A stretch of 13,327 nt of DNA from Gammaproteobacteria bacterium (GCA_029881015.1 JAOUNK010000048.1:1-13327); one strand, 5' to 3'. Shown: positions 1 through 6,650, counted from the first letter of the stretch. Notes: generated by a model not told the origin, from the letters alone. A program made the numbers and translations.

Positions 1-746
1 TCCAGACGGACTCGATCAAGATACACAATAGCGCGGTTGTACTGCCCCTCTTCGTGCAGGATTGTGCCTAGCACGAGATTTGCCTTGTCGCGGATCGCGG
101 CGTCCGCGCTGTTGCCGGCCGCCAATCTCCCGGCCCGGTCCAGTTGTGCGTAGGCATCGGTTCGCAGGTCGCTCTGCAAGAAGGCGATGCCGAGGTTGTA
201 TGCGGCAAATGCACCGTGTTCCTCGGATTCGAGCAGATCTTCGAGCAGGGGAATAGCGGGCTCCGGCCATTTCATAGCGAGGTAGATACCGGCTCGCAGG
301 GAAGCAACGTCGTCGCGAATGTCGGCGGGCACTTTTCCGGTCATACGGTCCAGGGCGCGGAGCGCCTCTTGATTCTGCCCTTTTCGAAAGTGCATCTGCG
401 CGAGGCGATAGGCTGCCGCGTCGCGAACTTTCTTGTCAACCGACTCCTTGAGTACCGCCTGGATTGCAAGAACGGCGCGTTGGTCGATGCGGTAATTCAG
501 CTCGAAATCCCCAAGCGAGAATTCAGCGTCGGCCATCTTGTACCACAGGACTTCACCCCGAGGTTCGTCAATGCCGTTGCGAACCTCCGTCTCCAGATGC
601 TCGATCGCTTCGAACCACTTGCCTTGATGCGCGTAGTACAGTGCCTCGCCAAAAGACTGGTCCGTTAACTCTTCGCCGTGGCCCGCACTTGTCGAGAGTC
701 CTGCCAAAGCAAGAAATCCCAGTGTCGTGAAGAGTGTCCGCTTCAT
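1..746 (-). CDS. TPR-repeat periplasmic protein, C-terminus beyond the window
   Basis: The minus-strand frame stays open from an ATG at 746 to the left edge, giving 248 residues with no stop. The N-terminus (MKRTLFTTLGFLALAGLSTSA) is a clear signal peptide. The rest is alpha-helical with TPR-like pairs: residues about 31-60 (EALYYAHQGKWFEAIEHL), 108-135 (AAYRLAQMHFRKGQNQEAL), 178-205 (AAYNLGIAFLQSDLRTDAYA) and 222-245 (KANLVLGTILHEEGQYNRAI). GGAGAG lies about 10 nt before the start, inside the end of the upstream gene, whose stop is 3 nt away, so the two genes are co-transcribed and probably translationally coupled. TPR proteins are protein-binding scaffolds; the partner is unknown. No haem motif or enzyme domain is visible. 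The TPR-like fold is secure, the role is not. Confidence 0.85.
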   Translation of the reverse strand, partial: MKRTLFTTLGFLALAGLSTSAGHGEELTDQSFGEALYYAHQGKWFEAIEHLETEVRNGIDEPRGEVLWYKMADAEFSLGDFELNYRIDQRAVLAIQAVLKESVDKKVRDAAAYRLAQMHFRKGQNQEALRALDRMTGKVPADIRDDVASLRAGIYLAMKWPEPAIPLLEDLLESEEHGAFAAYNLGIAFLQSDLRTDAYAQLDRAGRLAAGNSADAAIRDKANLVLGTILHEEGQYNRAIVYLDRVRL

Positions 747-749
747 CTG

Positions 750-1280
750 TCAGCGCTCTCCGATCAGGATGCCGCCGCCATTGTCTCCCGGCTGTAGTAA
801 GCGGATACTCAGTGCTCTGGGCTCGACGTCTTTCGTCAACATGTACTGGCCTTTATCTACAAAGTCCCTGCCGTCGCCCCGCTTGCCGGTGACGGTCACA
901 TGTAACTCATGATCACCTTCTTGAACGTTTCCGACATACAGTTTCTGTATGCCGCCTTTACGCAGGGCCTCCAATTCGTTGGTGCTGTAAATGTGACTGG
1001 TTGCAAGTTCGCCATTGATTCGTACTTCTATCGCGCTCGGCTGAACGTCTGCCGGTCGGGCGATCGACAGGTAGATCGACAACTGCGTACCCGAAGGATA
1101 GAGCAGTCGCTCCTCGAGAACGTTGAGTTCCGCGGCAATGCTCAGCGCAGTCGTCTTCGCTTCCTGTATTTGGTCATCAAAGCTGCGAATGTCGTCATTC
1201 GACAGCTCCTGAGCCTGAATTTGCGCGAGCGATGCGGTGAGTAGCGCAATTGGCAAAACGCCGCGGATCACACCCCACAT
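750..1280 (-). CDS. Periplasmic coiled-coil / beta-sandwich protein of unknown function
   Basis: This is a 176-residue protein. An in-frame start lies 57 nt further upstream, but the ATG at 1280 is preferred because an excellent Shine-Dalgarno (GGAGGGAG, 1288-1295 complement) precedes it by 7 nt and a standard signal peptide follows (cleavage near AQIQAQ, residue 23). Mature residues about 25-65 form a helical, coiled-coil-like stretch. The rest is beta-rich, with a segment IEVRINGELATSHIYST and a motif RKGGIQKLYVGNVQEGDHEL that looks like an immunoglobulin-like or carbohydrate-binding sandwich. From memory, a family of this architecture sits beside TPR genes in marine gammaproteobacteria and is often mislabelled 'AraC family regulator'. 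There is no helix-turn-helix here and the protein is exported, so that label would be wrong. It is the first gene of a two-gene unit with the TPR protein. Confidence 0.85.
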   Translation of the reverse strand: MWGVIRGVLPIALLTASLAQIQAQELSNDDIRSFDDQIQEAKTTALSIAAELNVLEERLLYPSGTQLSIYLSIARPADVQPSAIEVRINGELATSHIYSTNELEALRKGGIQKLYVGNVQEGDHELHVTVTGKRGDGRDFVDKGQYMLTKDVEPRALSIRLLQPGDNGGGILIGER

Positions 1281-1287
1281 AACGAAT

Positions 1288-1295
1288 CTCCCTCC
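1288..1295 (-). promoter_or_regulatory. Shine-Dalgarno that decides the start at 1280
   Basis: The complement reads GGAGGGAG and ends 7 nt before the ATG at 1280. It is the strongest ribosome-binding site in this half of the window and argues against the longer start at 1337. Confidence 0.75.
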
Positions 1296-1384
1296 GAGAA
1301 TAGCGGCTAGCTTAGGATGAATAATTTGGACGAACAACTCCTGCCGTTCTTACCTTGTCACAGAATTGAGCCGGGAATAGAGTA

Positions 1385-1400
1385 TTGTGGGTGCACACAA
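1385..1400. promoter_or_regulatory. Inverted repeat TTGTG-N6-CACAA, candidate operator of the Crp/Fnr gene
   Basis: The two 5-bp arms are perfectly complementary around a 6-bp spacer. The site ends 14 nt before the ATG of the Crp/Fnr gene, within its leader. The arms resemble the TGTG core of CRP-type sites, but TGTG and CACA are 2 bp closer than in the canonical CRP site (TGTGA-N6-TCACA). The position would suit autorepression. This is inference; arms this short can occur by chance. Confidence 0.35.
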
Positions 1401-1414
1401 AGACCACCTGATCC

Positions 1415-2080
1415 ATGTTGAAACAAGAGTTACGAGACATATTCTCGCGTTTTGTCGATGCCGACGATCGCTTCCTGGACGCCGTCGTTGCGGGCGCCCG
1501 GCTTGTAAAAATCGACAATGGTAGTTACGTATTTCACTCCGGCGATCATTGCGAAGCATTCCTCCTGTTACTTGAGGGTGGCGTCCGCGTAAGGCTGACG
1601 GCTGCAAGCGGCCGGGAGATCACGCTGTACCGGATTGCCCCCGGTGGTTCCTGCATACTGACGACGTCATGCTTGCTGGGTAATGAGAACTATCCTGCCG
1701 AGGCCATAACCGAATCGAATGTCATTGCGGTCGCCATTCCCAGTGCGGTGTTCGAGGATTTGCTGGAGAAATCGAAGCCATTTCGGCGTCTCGTTTTCGA
1801 TGGCTTTGCGACGCGCCTGAAGAACGTCATCGCCAAGATCGAGGAGCTGTCATTTACGGGAATCGATGCACGGCTGGCGCGCGTCTTGCTCGATTGTGAC
1901 GCTCGCGGCGTCGCCCGCATCACGCACCAGGAGATCTCGGTCGAACTCGGCACCGCGCGAGAGGTCGTGTCACGGCATCTCAAGCGCTTTGAACTCGAGC
2001 GCTGGGTCGACCTCGGCCGCGGTCGCGTCACGGTTGTCGACCATGCCGGCCTCAGAAAAATCGCGACCGTTGGTGACTGA
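1415..2080 (+). CDS. Crp/Fnr-family transcriptional regulator
   Basis: The product has 221 residues, normal for the family. Residues about 20-115 form the cyclic-nucleotide-binding-type beta-barrel (GSYVFHSGDHCEAFLLLLEG; GREITLYRIAPGG), then a long dimerisation helix (about 116-145) and a winged helix-turn-helix (about 168-207; THQEISVELGTAREVVSRHL). The recognition helix carries R-E-x-x-x-R (R182, E183, R187), the CRP pattern that reads GTGA-type half-sites, rather than the E-x-x-S-R pattern of FNR. The N-terminal cysteine cluster of FNR is absent, so an iron-sulphur oxygen sensor is unlikely. Four cysteines remain (C46, C80, C86, C161); C80 and C86 flank ILTTS just after the barrel and could sense redox or thiol state. 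The cAMP phosphate-binding signature of CRP is not obvious. Its targets may include the neighbouring DUF2892 and cytochrome genes. Confidence 0.92.
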   Translation: MLKQELRDIFSRFVDADDRFLDAVVAGARLVKIDNGSYVFHSGDHCEAFLLLLEGGVRVRLTAASGREITLYRIAPGGSCILTTSCLLGNENYPAEAITESNVIAVAIPSAVFEDLLEKSKPFRRLVFDGFATRLKNVIAKIEELSFTGIDARLARVLLDCDARGVARITHQEISVELGTAREVVSRHLKRFELERWVDLGRGRVTVVDHAGLRKIATVGD

Positions 2081-2085
2081 GTCAC
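2073..2085. promoter_or_regulatory. Palindrome GTGACT-G-AGTCAC, copy 1
   Basis: This perfect 13-bp palindrome straddles the stop codon of the Crp/Fnr gene and ends 74 nt before the ATG of the DUF2892 gene. A second copy with only the central base changed lies at 9022-9034, 77 nt before the tetrahaem cytochrome start. Identity extends beyond the palindrome: 17 of 19 bases match (2072-2090 against 9021-9039). A CAGAAT hexamer at 2108-2113 could be a -10 element, which would place the palindrome near -42. It is a candidate activator or repressor site; the binding protein is not known. Confidence 0.55.
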
Positions 2086-2159
2086 TGTAGCGCGCTCGTT
2101 CAGGCGCCAGAATTCGCTTCGACATCAAGCCGCAGCGCGGCATTCATGAGGAGATAAAC

Positions 2160-2357
2160 ATGAGCTTCAAGAACGAGGGTAATCTGGATCGCATCCTGCG
2201 CGTGGTCGTCGGCGCCGCCGTCGTCAGCCTGGTATTCGTCGGGCCGCAGTCGGCCTGGGGCTGGGTTGGGCTCGTACCGCTGATTACCGGGCTGGTGGGC
2301 ACTTGCCCGGTCTATTCGCTGCTCGGCATCAATACCTGTGGCATCAAGCAGTCCTAG
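2160..2357 (+). CDS. DUF2892 (YgaP-like) small inner-membrane protein
   Basis: The product has 65 residues. It opens with the family hallmark NEGNLDRILRVVVGA, followed by two hydrophobic segments (about residues 15-29 and 33-47) and the diagnostic ending CPVYSLLGINTC (C49 and C60). AGGAG at 2149-2153 precedes the ATG by 6 nt. In YgaP this domain is the membrane part of a rhodanese; here it stands alone, as is common. DUF2892 genes often sit beside Crp/Fnr or ArsR regulators linked to sulphur or redox stress, which fits the neighbour. The molecular function is undefined; the two cysteines could act in thiol or persulphide chemistry, which is inference. Its stop codon shares the CTAG tetranucleotide with the stop of the convergent cytochrome gene. 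Confidence 0.92.
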   Translation: MSFKNEGNLDRILRVVVGAAVVSLVFVGPQSAWGWVGLVPLITGLVGTCPVYSLLGINTCGIKQS

Positions 2358-3379
2358 CTGCCAAAGGCCAGGCGAATATAGGCAACAACCGCGTCGATTT
2401 CATCGTCGCTCAGTACGTGTTTCCAGGCCGGCATCGAGGTGTTCGGGATGCCGGCCCTGATGACTTCGCGAAATGCAGTCGGTGCCTCGTGCAGCGTGAA
2501 ATCGGTGGCCGTGAAGTCGCGGGGCCTGGGCTCGAGAAAGCTCCCGATCCAGTTTCGACCGGTACCGTCAGGCGCGTGGCAGAACGCGCAATTGTCCTGG
2601 TAGAGCCGCATGCCGAGTAACTGCTGTTCCGTCATTTTCTCGGGAACAACCGGCATTTCGTGCCGGGCATAAGGCGATGCCGCACTTACAACATCGAGTG
2701 GCGCCTCGCGATGCGAGTAGTGCCGGCGGGGATACGACACGGCGCGGGCTTCCCAGGTCGTCTCACCACCGCCGGAATTCGGCTGGTCGTGGCAGCTGAT
2801 GCATGCGCTTTCATAGAGCATACGGCCGGCAGCCTGTTCCGTGCTGAGTTGGTCGAGCGGCATACTCAGCGGGATAGTGCCCTCGACAAACGGAAATGCT
2901 GCGCGGTAGCGATCGTGATTTTCCCAGCCGTTCCGGGCTGAATGATACCTTTCAGCAAAATCGCGATTGCCCAGCAGCTCGTCGCGGATGTACCAGACGA
3001 CGGCCTCGATCTCCTTAGGGGCAAGGACACTGTCAAAATTGACCATCGCTGTCCCTGCGCGACCGTTGCGGACTGCGTCCAGCATGCGGTCGATCGGCAA
3101 CGAATCGCGTGTCTCTGCCGTAAAATCGCGCGGTCGAGGATTGAGGTAGGTGCTCGAAAGTGTGCGCGCATTGCCGGAATAGGCGTGGCACTGATAGCAG
3201 TAGAATCGGTAGATTTCCTTGCCGTTCGCGAAGCCCGCGCCGGGGTCAACATCGGCGGCACACGGACTGATGAGCGCAATGTAAAGGGCCGTCGTCAGGA
3301 CAGCACGGCTAACGGCCGCATTGCAAGCGGCAGAAAATTTGGTTGAAATAGCGCCCACTGAATTTAGATCCGAAGACAT
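2354..3379 (-). CDS. Three-haem mosaic cytochrome c, periplasmic
   Basis: The product has 341 residues and three class I-like cytochrome c modules. Haem motifs are CYQCH (61-65), CISCH (193-197) and CAFCH (264-268). Likely axial methionines are M112 (GTAMVNF), M242 (HEMPVV) and M316 (TSMPAW). Modules 1 and 3 share a PRPRDFT block 16-17 residues after the haem motif (81-87 and 284-290); the middle module lacks it and is diverged. The signal peptide lies within residues about 14-42, with a long n-region. The start is uncertain: GGAG sits only 1 nt from this ATG, so a later start is possible. A role in periplasmic electron transfer follows from the fold. It is divergent from the Sel1 operon, and a second protein of the same kind is encoded at 6651-7667. 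Partner enzymes are not visible. Confidence 0.93.
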   Translation of the reverse strand: MSSDLNSVGAISTKFSAACNAAVSRAVLTTALYIALISPCAADVDPGAGFANGKEIYRFYCYQCHAYSGNARTLSSTYLNPRPRDFTAETRDSLPIDRMLDAVRNGRAGTAMVNFDSVLAPKEIEAVVWYIRDELLGNRDFAERYHSARNGWENHDRYRAAFPFVEGTIPLSMPLDQLSTEQAAGRMLYESACISCHDQPNSGGGETTWEARAVSYPRRHYSHREAPLDVVSAASPYARHEMPVVPEKMTEQQLLGMRLYQDNCAFCHAPDGTGRNWIGSFLEPRPRDFTATDFTLHEAPTAFREVIRAGIPNTSMPAWKHVLSDDEIDAVVAYIRLAFGS

Positions 3380-3449
3380 GCTCCGTCAGATTGGAGCGCA
3401 TTCTTGACACAATAGCGACTCGATTCGCAACTGAAAGTATCGATCGATC
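3380..3449. promoter_or_regulatory. Divergent intergenic region between cytochrome and Sel1 operon
   Basis: This 70-bp gap separates the minus-strand three-haem cytochrome from the plus-strand Sel1-cytochrome-propeller operon and should hold both promoters. A TTGACA hexamer at 3404-3409 could be a -35 element for the plus strand, but no convincing -10 follows at 16-18 bp. A 10-bp palindrome, ATCGATCGAT (3439-3448), lies just before the Sel1 start codon. I cannot define either promoter. Confidence 0.3.
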
Positions 3450-4058
3450 ATGCGAAATATTTCCAAAAGATTCAAAACCGCTCTCTGTGCTGCCGCGATC
3501 TGCTGGGTGGCTACGGCGTCCGCTGAGGATCCGGAAGCCGAATTGCAGGCGGGTCTCGAAGCCTGGCAGGCGGGTGACATGGTCGGTGCGATGAATCACT
3601 ACCAGGTCGCTGCCGATGCGGGGCTGGCTCAGGCGCAGGCGAAGCTCGGCTACATCTTCGATGTGTCAAATCAGGACGAGATGGCGGTGCGTTGGTATCG
3701 CGAGGCATCGATGCAACATGATCCCGACGGCGAATTCGGGCTCGGCGAGATGTACGCGAAAGGCGAGGGTGTAGAGCAAGACTTCGATATGGCGGTAGAG
3801 ATGTACATCAGGGCGGCAGTTGGCGGGCACGCGCAGGCGCGCAGAGTACTTGCAAACGCCTATGAGCACGGGGCGCTCGGCCGAGATGTCGATGCAGCCG
3901 AGGCCCTGCGCTGGTTGAGGCTCGCTGCGGACAGTGGCGACGCCAATGCGATGAGGCGCATGGCCACGCTCTTCCGTGACGGCGGGCTTGGCATTGCACC
4001 GGACCCGGCGTTGGCGGAACAGTGGCAAACCCGCGCCGACTCGGCGTTGGCGGAATAG
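3450..4058 (+). CDS. Sel1-repeat (SLR) periplasmic protein
   Basis: The product has 202 residues, with a signal peptide to about residue 25 (ATASA/ED). Helical repeats of about 36 residues follow, with Sel1 signatures: AQAQAKLGYIFD...AVRWYREAS (60-87), GEFGLGEMYAKGEGVEQDF (94-112), AQARRVLANAYEHG...EALRWLRLAADSG (128-163) and ANAMRRMATLFRDGGLG (165-181). Sel1 proteins are adaptor scaffolds in complex assembly. This one heads a tight operon with a small cytochrome c and two beta-propellers (gaps 8, 12 and 15 nt), so it may help place or assemble those proteins. No good Shine-Dalgarno is visible before the ATG. The 3' end holds a short duplicated segment (4006-4019 and 4042-4055). Confidence 0.9.
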   Translation: MRNISKRFKTALCAAAICWVATASAEDPEAELQAGLEAWQAGDMVGAMNHYQVAADAGLAQAQAKLGYIFDVSNQDEMAVRWYREASMQHDPDGEFGLGEMYAKGEGVEQDFDMAVEMYIRAAVGGHAQARRVLANAYEHGALGRDVDAAEALRWLRLAADSGDANAMRRMATLFRDGGLGIAPDPALAEQWQTRADSALAE

Positions 4059-4066
4059 GTGGTGGC

Positions 4067-4375
4067 ATGCAGAAATTGATACTTTCATTGGCCGTCGTGG
4101 CTACGCTCCCGATTTTCTGGTCGGCGCCCGGCGCGGCGGCCGACCGCCAGAACGGCCGCGCAATGTACGAGACCTACTGCGTTGGTTGCCACGGTGAGGC
4201 CGGCAATTCAATCGACCCGACGATCCCCAATTTTGCCAACGGCGATCGCCTGTTTCAGATGGATTCGCAGTTGCTCGAATCGATCCGCAGCGGCAACCAG
4301 ACCATGCCGGCCTTTCGCGGTCTGCTAAGCGATCGGGAAATCCGCGACGTTATTTCCTACCTGAGAACGTTGTAG
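4067..4375 (+). CDS. Small one-haem class I cytochrome c
   Basis: The product has 102 residues from the ATG at 4067. An in-frame start at 4022 would overlap the Sel1 gene and put non-signal sequence ahead of the leader. With the chosen start the leader is a good signal peptide (LILSLAVVATLPIFW, cleavage near residue 25) and AGGTGG sits a few nt upstream. The haem motif is CVGCH (38-42), the axial methionine is probably M80 (QTMPAF), and the C-terminal helix is SDREIRDVISYLRTL. That is the minimal soluble cytochrome c fold, expected to shuttle single electrons in the periplasm. It is the only one-haem cytochrome here and lies 12 nt before the first propeller gene, so the propeller lipoprotein may be its partner; this is inference. 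Confidence 0.93.
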   Translation: MQKLILSLAVVATLPIFWSAPGAAADRQNGRAMYETYCVGCHGEAGNSIDPTIPNFANGDRLFQMDSQLLESIRSGNQTMPAFRGLLSDREIRDVISYLRTL

Positions 4376-4387
4376 GAACACAGGGCC

Positions 4388-5464
4388 ATGCGAAAAATCC
4401 AGACTTCGGCCATCGTCACGCTGGCCTTCCTGGCGGGCTGCGGGCAGGTTGAGAAGCTTGAATCCATGCCACCATCTGTCATCGACGTTTTCGAAGTTGG
4501 CGACAGCGCCTATGTTCGATCTGTCGCCATCGATGAGGCCGGCAACAGGCTTTGGGTTGGCACGTCCGGTGGCGCGCTGGAAATCGATCTTGCGTCGCAC
4601 GAGCTCAAGAATGCGTTTACGCGCGATGACGGCCTCGCCAATGAGTACATCTTCGGCATCGGAATCGACAGCGACGGTTACACCTGGTTCGGTACCAACG
4701 CCGGCGGAGCGTCACGCTACAAGAACGGCGAGTGGCAGGTGTTCTTCCCGATGCACGGCCTCGCCGACTATTGGGTCTACACCTTTGCGGAACAACGCGA
4801 CAAGATTTACTGGATCGGTACCTGGGCCGGAGCAAATCGTGTCGACCTCAGGACCATGCGGATCACCACGGTCAAAGACGAACTGGTCAATGAGTGGGTA
4901 TATGGCCTCGCAGTCGATTCAGGAAACCGCGTCTGGTTTGGGACGGAGGGCGGTATTTCCATGCTCGACGGCGACGAGTGGACGCATTTCACACACGCGG
5001 ATGGACTCGGCGGGGAGAACAGGAAGCAGTTGCCGGCCAGCGCAAACACCGGGCTGGGAACGCGCGATCGACACGATCTCAGTGTTACGGTCGGTGGTGC
5101 GGCGAGCTACAACCCAAATTACGTATTCTCGACGATTGCCGATCGTGACGACGCAATTTGGGCCGGCACCTGGGGAGCGGGCGCAAGTCGCTACGCGCAG
5201 GGGAAGTGGACGACCTATACGACGGCTGACGGGCTTGCGGGCGACGTGGTGTACTCCATTGCGCAAGGGCCGGACGATGTTTACTGGTTTGGCACCAACA
5301 ACGGATTGAGCCGGTTCGACGGCAGCAACTGGAAGACTTATGGCGTCGAGGATGGACTGTTGGGCGTCGATGTCTACGCGGTTGCTATTACCGCGAACAA
5401 CGAAATTTGGGCAGGCACCAAGGGTGGCGTGGCGCGCCTTGCTGCCAGGCCGGAAGCGAACTGA
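4388..5464 (+). CDS. Seven-bladed regulator-propeller lipoprotein
   Basis: The product has 358 residues and begins with a lipoprotein signal: lipobox LAGC with acylation at C18. Residue +2 is Gly, which favours the outer membrane. The body carries seven blade motifs of the two-component-regulator propeller type (W-x-G-T-x-G-G), from LWVGTSGG near residue 55 through TWFGTNAGG, YWIGTWAG, VWFGTEGG, IWAGTWGAG and YWFGTNNG to IWAGTKGG near 340, with HADGL/TADGL/VEDGL turns between them. Blades 4 and 5 are separated by an insertion of about 40 residues (about 208-247) ending in NPNYV. These propellers are normally sensor domains of hybrid histidine kinases; here there is no kinase or DNA-binding part. 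A role as binding scaffold, sensor subunit or cytochrome partner is possible. It is followed by a paralogue after 15 nt. Confidence 0.9.
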   Translation: MRKIQTSAIVTLAFLAGCGQVEKLESMPPSVIDVFEVGDSAYVRSVAIDEAGNRLWVGTSGGALEIDLASHELKNAFTRDDGLANEYIFGIGIDSDGYTWFGTNAGGASRYKNGEWQVFFPMHGLADYWVYTFAEQRDKIYWIGTWAGANRVDLRTMRITTVKDELVNEWVYGLAVDSGNRVWFGTEGGISMLDGDEWTHFTHADGLGGENRKQLPASANTGLGTRDRHDLSVTVGGAASYNPNYVFSTIADRDDAIWAGTWGAGASRYAQGKWTTYTTADGLAGDVVYSIAQGPDDVYWFGTNNGLSRFDGSNWKTYGVEDGLLGVDVYAVAITANNEIWAGTKGGVARLAARPEAN

Positions 5465-5479
5465 AGTGAGAATGCCTGG

Positions 5480-6643
5480 ATGATGAAAAACCTGTTGATT
5501 GTTGCTGCGGTCGTGGCTGTCGGTATCGGCGCGTACTATATGGGCGCGCGCAAGAACGTGGATTCCCCGGCTGCCGATGTTGTGATACCTGCAGCTCACC
5601 CGCCGGTTGAAAGACCGGATCCGGATGCGCATTTCACGCACTTTCGCGTCGGCGAAAGCAACGTGAAGTCCATTCTCGCGGATGGCGAGATCGTCTGGGT
5701 CGGTACTTCCGGCGGCGTCATTCGCTACGATACGACCAGCGACAGTTACAAGCTGTACGACAATCGCACCGGATTGCTGGCGAACGGTATTTTCCACCTG
5801 AGCAAGCTCGATGGTCGGATCGTTGCCGGCACCTACGGTGGCGGCATGTCTATTCTCGACGAGCAGAACGAAACCTGGAAGACATACAACATTCCTGATG
5901 GCCTCGGTGACGGATTCATTTACGATGTTCTGAAGCTCGACAACGGTGACGTCTGGATCGCAACCTGGTCTGGCGTGAATCGGGTGCGCGGTGGCAACCT
6001 CGACGACCGATCCAAGTGGGACCTGTATACCGTGGCTAATACCAACGGTGGACTGCCCAATGACTGGGTGTACGCATTGCAGGCTGGCGAGGACGGTGCC
6101 GTTTGGCTGGCGACCGAAGGGGGCCTGTCGCACTTTGCGGACGGCGTGTGGCAGAGTTGGGGCCACGCTGACGGCCTCGGGGCGAAATACGAGGTCGTCA
6201 AGAATCAGATCGAGTTTACGAACGACCCGGCGAAGTATTCCGAGCACCATGCGCGGCAGAAGGAAGAGATGGGCCTGCAGGATGTCGACGTCGCGTTTAA
6301 CCCCAACTACATCGTTGCCTTGCTGGTTGATCGCGATGGCACGGTCTGGGCTGGAACGTGGGGCGGTGGGCTGTCACGTTTCGATGGCGAGACCTGGAAC
6401 GTCTACACCGTGGCAGATGGCTTGCCTGGCAATCACGTCTTCATGTTGCACCAGGACGATCAGGGCAAACTCTGGATAGGCACCAATAACGGACTCGCCC
6501 GCATGGACGACGACGGCTTCAAGAAATTCACGACGACAAATGGCTTGTATTCGAACCGTGTGTTTGCGATGACGACCGGCGCGGATGGTAGTCGCTGGAT
6601 CGGCAGCTTCGGTGGAGTCGCGCGTATTTCTTCGCTGGACTGA
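5480..6643 (+). CDS. Seven-bladed regulator-propeller protein, membrane-anchored paralogue
   Basis: The product has 387 residues. The N-terminal hydrophobic stretch (about residues 4-21) is followed by GARKN and has no lipobox, so it is either an inner-membrane anchor or an uncleaved signal. A proline- and aspartate-rich linker (about 28-52) leads to seven blades: VWVGTSGG, IVAGTYGGG, VWIATWSG, VWLATEGG, VWAGTWGGG, LWIGTNNG and RWIGSFGG. As in the preceding gene, an insertion (about 45 residues, about 234-279, ending NPNYI) separates blades 4 and 5, but here it is charged and helical (NDPAKYSEHHARQKEEMGLQ). Shared insertion site and blade order show an old tandem duplication, with the two copies now placed on different membranes. 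The Shine-Dalgarno is weak and MM offers two starts, 3 nt apart. No kinase is fused. Confidence 0.9.
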   Translation: MMKNLLIVAAVVAVGIGAYYMGARKNVDSPAADVVIPAAHPPVERPDPDAHFTHFRVGESNVKSILADGEIVWVGTSGGVIRYDTTSDSYKLYDNRTGLLANGIFHLSKLDGRIVAGTYGGGMSILDEQNETWKTYNIPDGLGDGFIYDVLKLDNGDVWIATWSGVNRVRGGNLDDRSKWDLYTVANTNGGLPNDWVYALQAGEDGAVWLATEGGLSHFADGVWQSWGHADGLGAKYEVVKNQIEFTNDPAKYSEHHARQKEEMGLQDVDVAFNPNYIVALLVDRDGTVWAGTWGGGLSRFDGETWNVYTVADGLPGNHVFMLHQDDQGKLWIGTNNGLARMDDDGFKKFTTTNGLYSNRVFAMTTGADGSRWIGSFGGVARISSLD

Positions 6644-6650
6644 TTGCCGG

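Noticed and set aside
144..668. Plus-strand open frame of 174 codons at the left end
   Set aside because: It is antisense to the open minus-strand frame that encodes a signal peptide and TPR repeats; it has no recognisable domain or ribosome-binding site.
1415..2080. Naming the regulator FNR, CRP, HcpR or DNR
   Set aside because: The FNR cysteines are absent, the cAMP-binding signature is not evident, and the sensor ligand cannot be read from the sequence, so only the superfamily is given.
2129..2141. GCCGC-AGC-GCGGC hairpin in the DUF2892 leader
   Set aside because: A 5-bp GC stem with a 3-nt loop is too small to support a riboswitch or attenuator claim.
3404..3409. TTGACA as a firm -35 promoter element of the Sel1 operon
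   Set aside because: No hexamer resembling TATAAT lies 16-18 bp downstream, so it is mentioned only as part of the intergenic region.
3439..3448. ATCGATCGAT palindrome before the Sel1 start as an operator
   Set aside because: GATC-rich palindromes are frequent by chance and no second copy was seen at another promoter.
4919..6250. Minus-strand open frame of 443 codons across the two propeller genes
   Set aside because: It is antisense to two clear propeller genes with seven blade motifs each. Its sequence shows no domain, and long antisense frames are common with this codon use.
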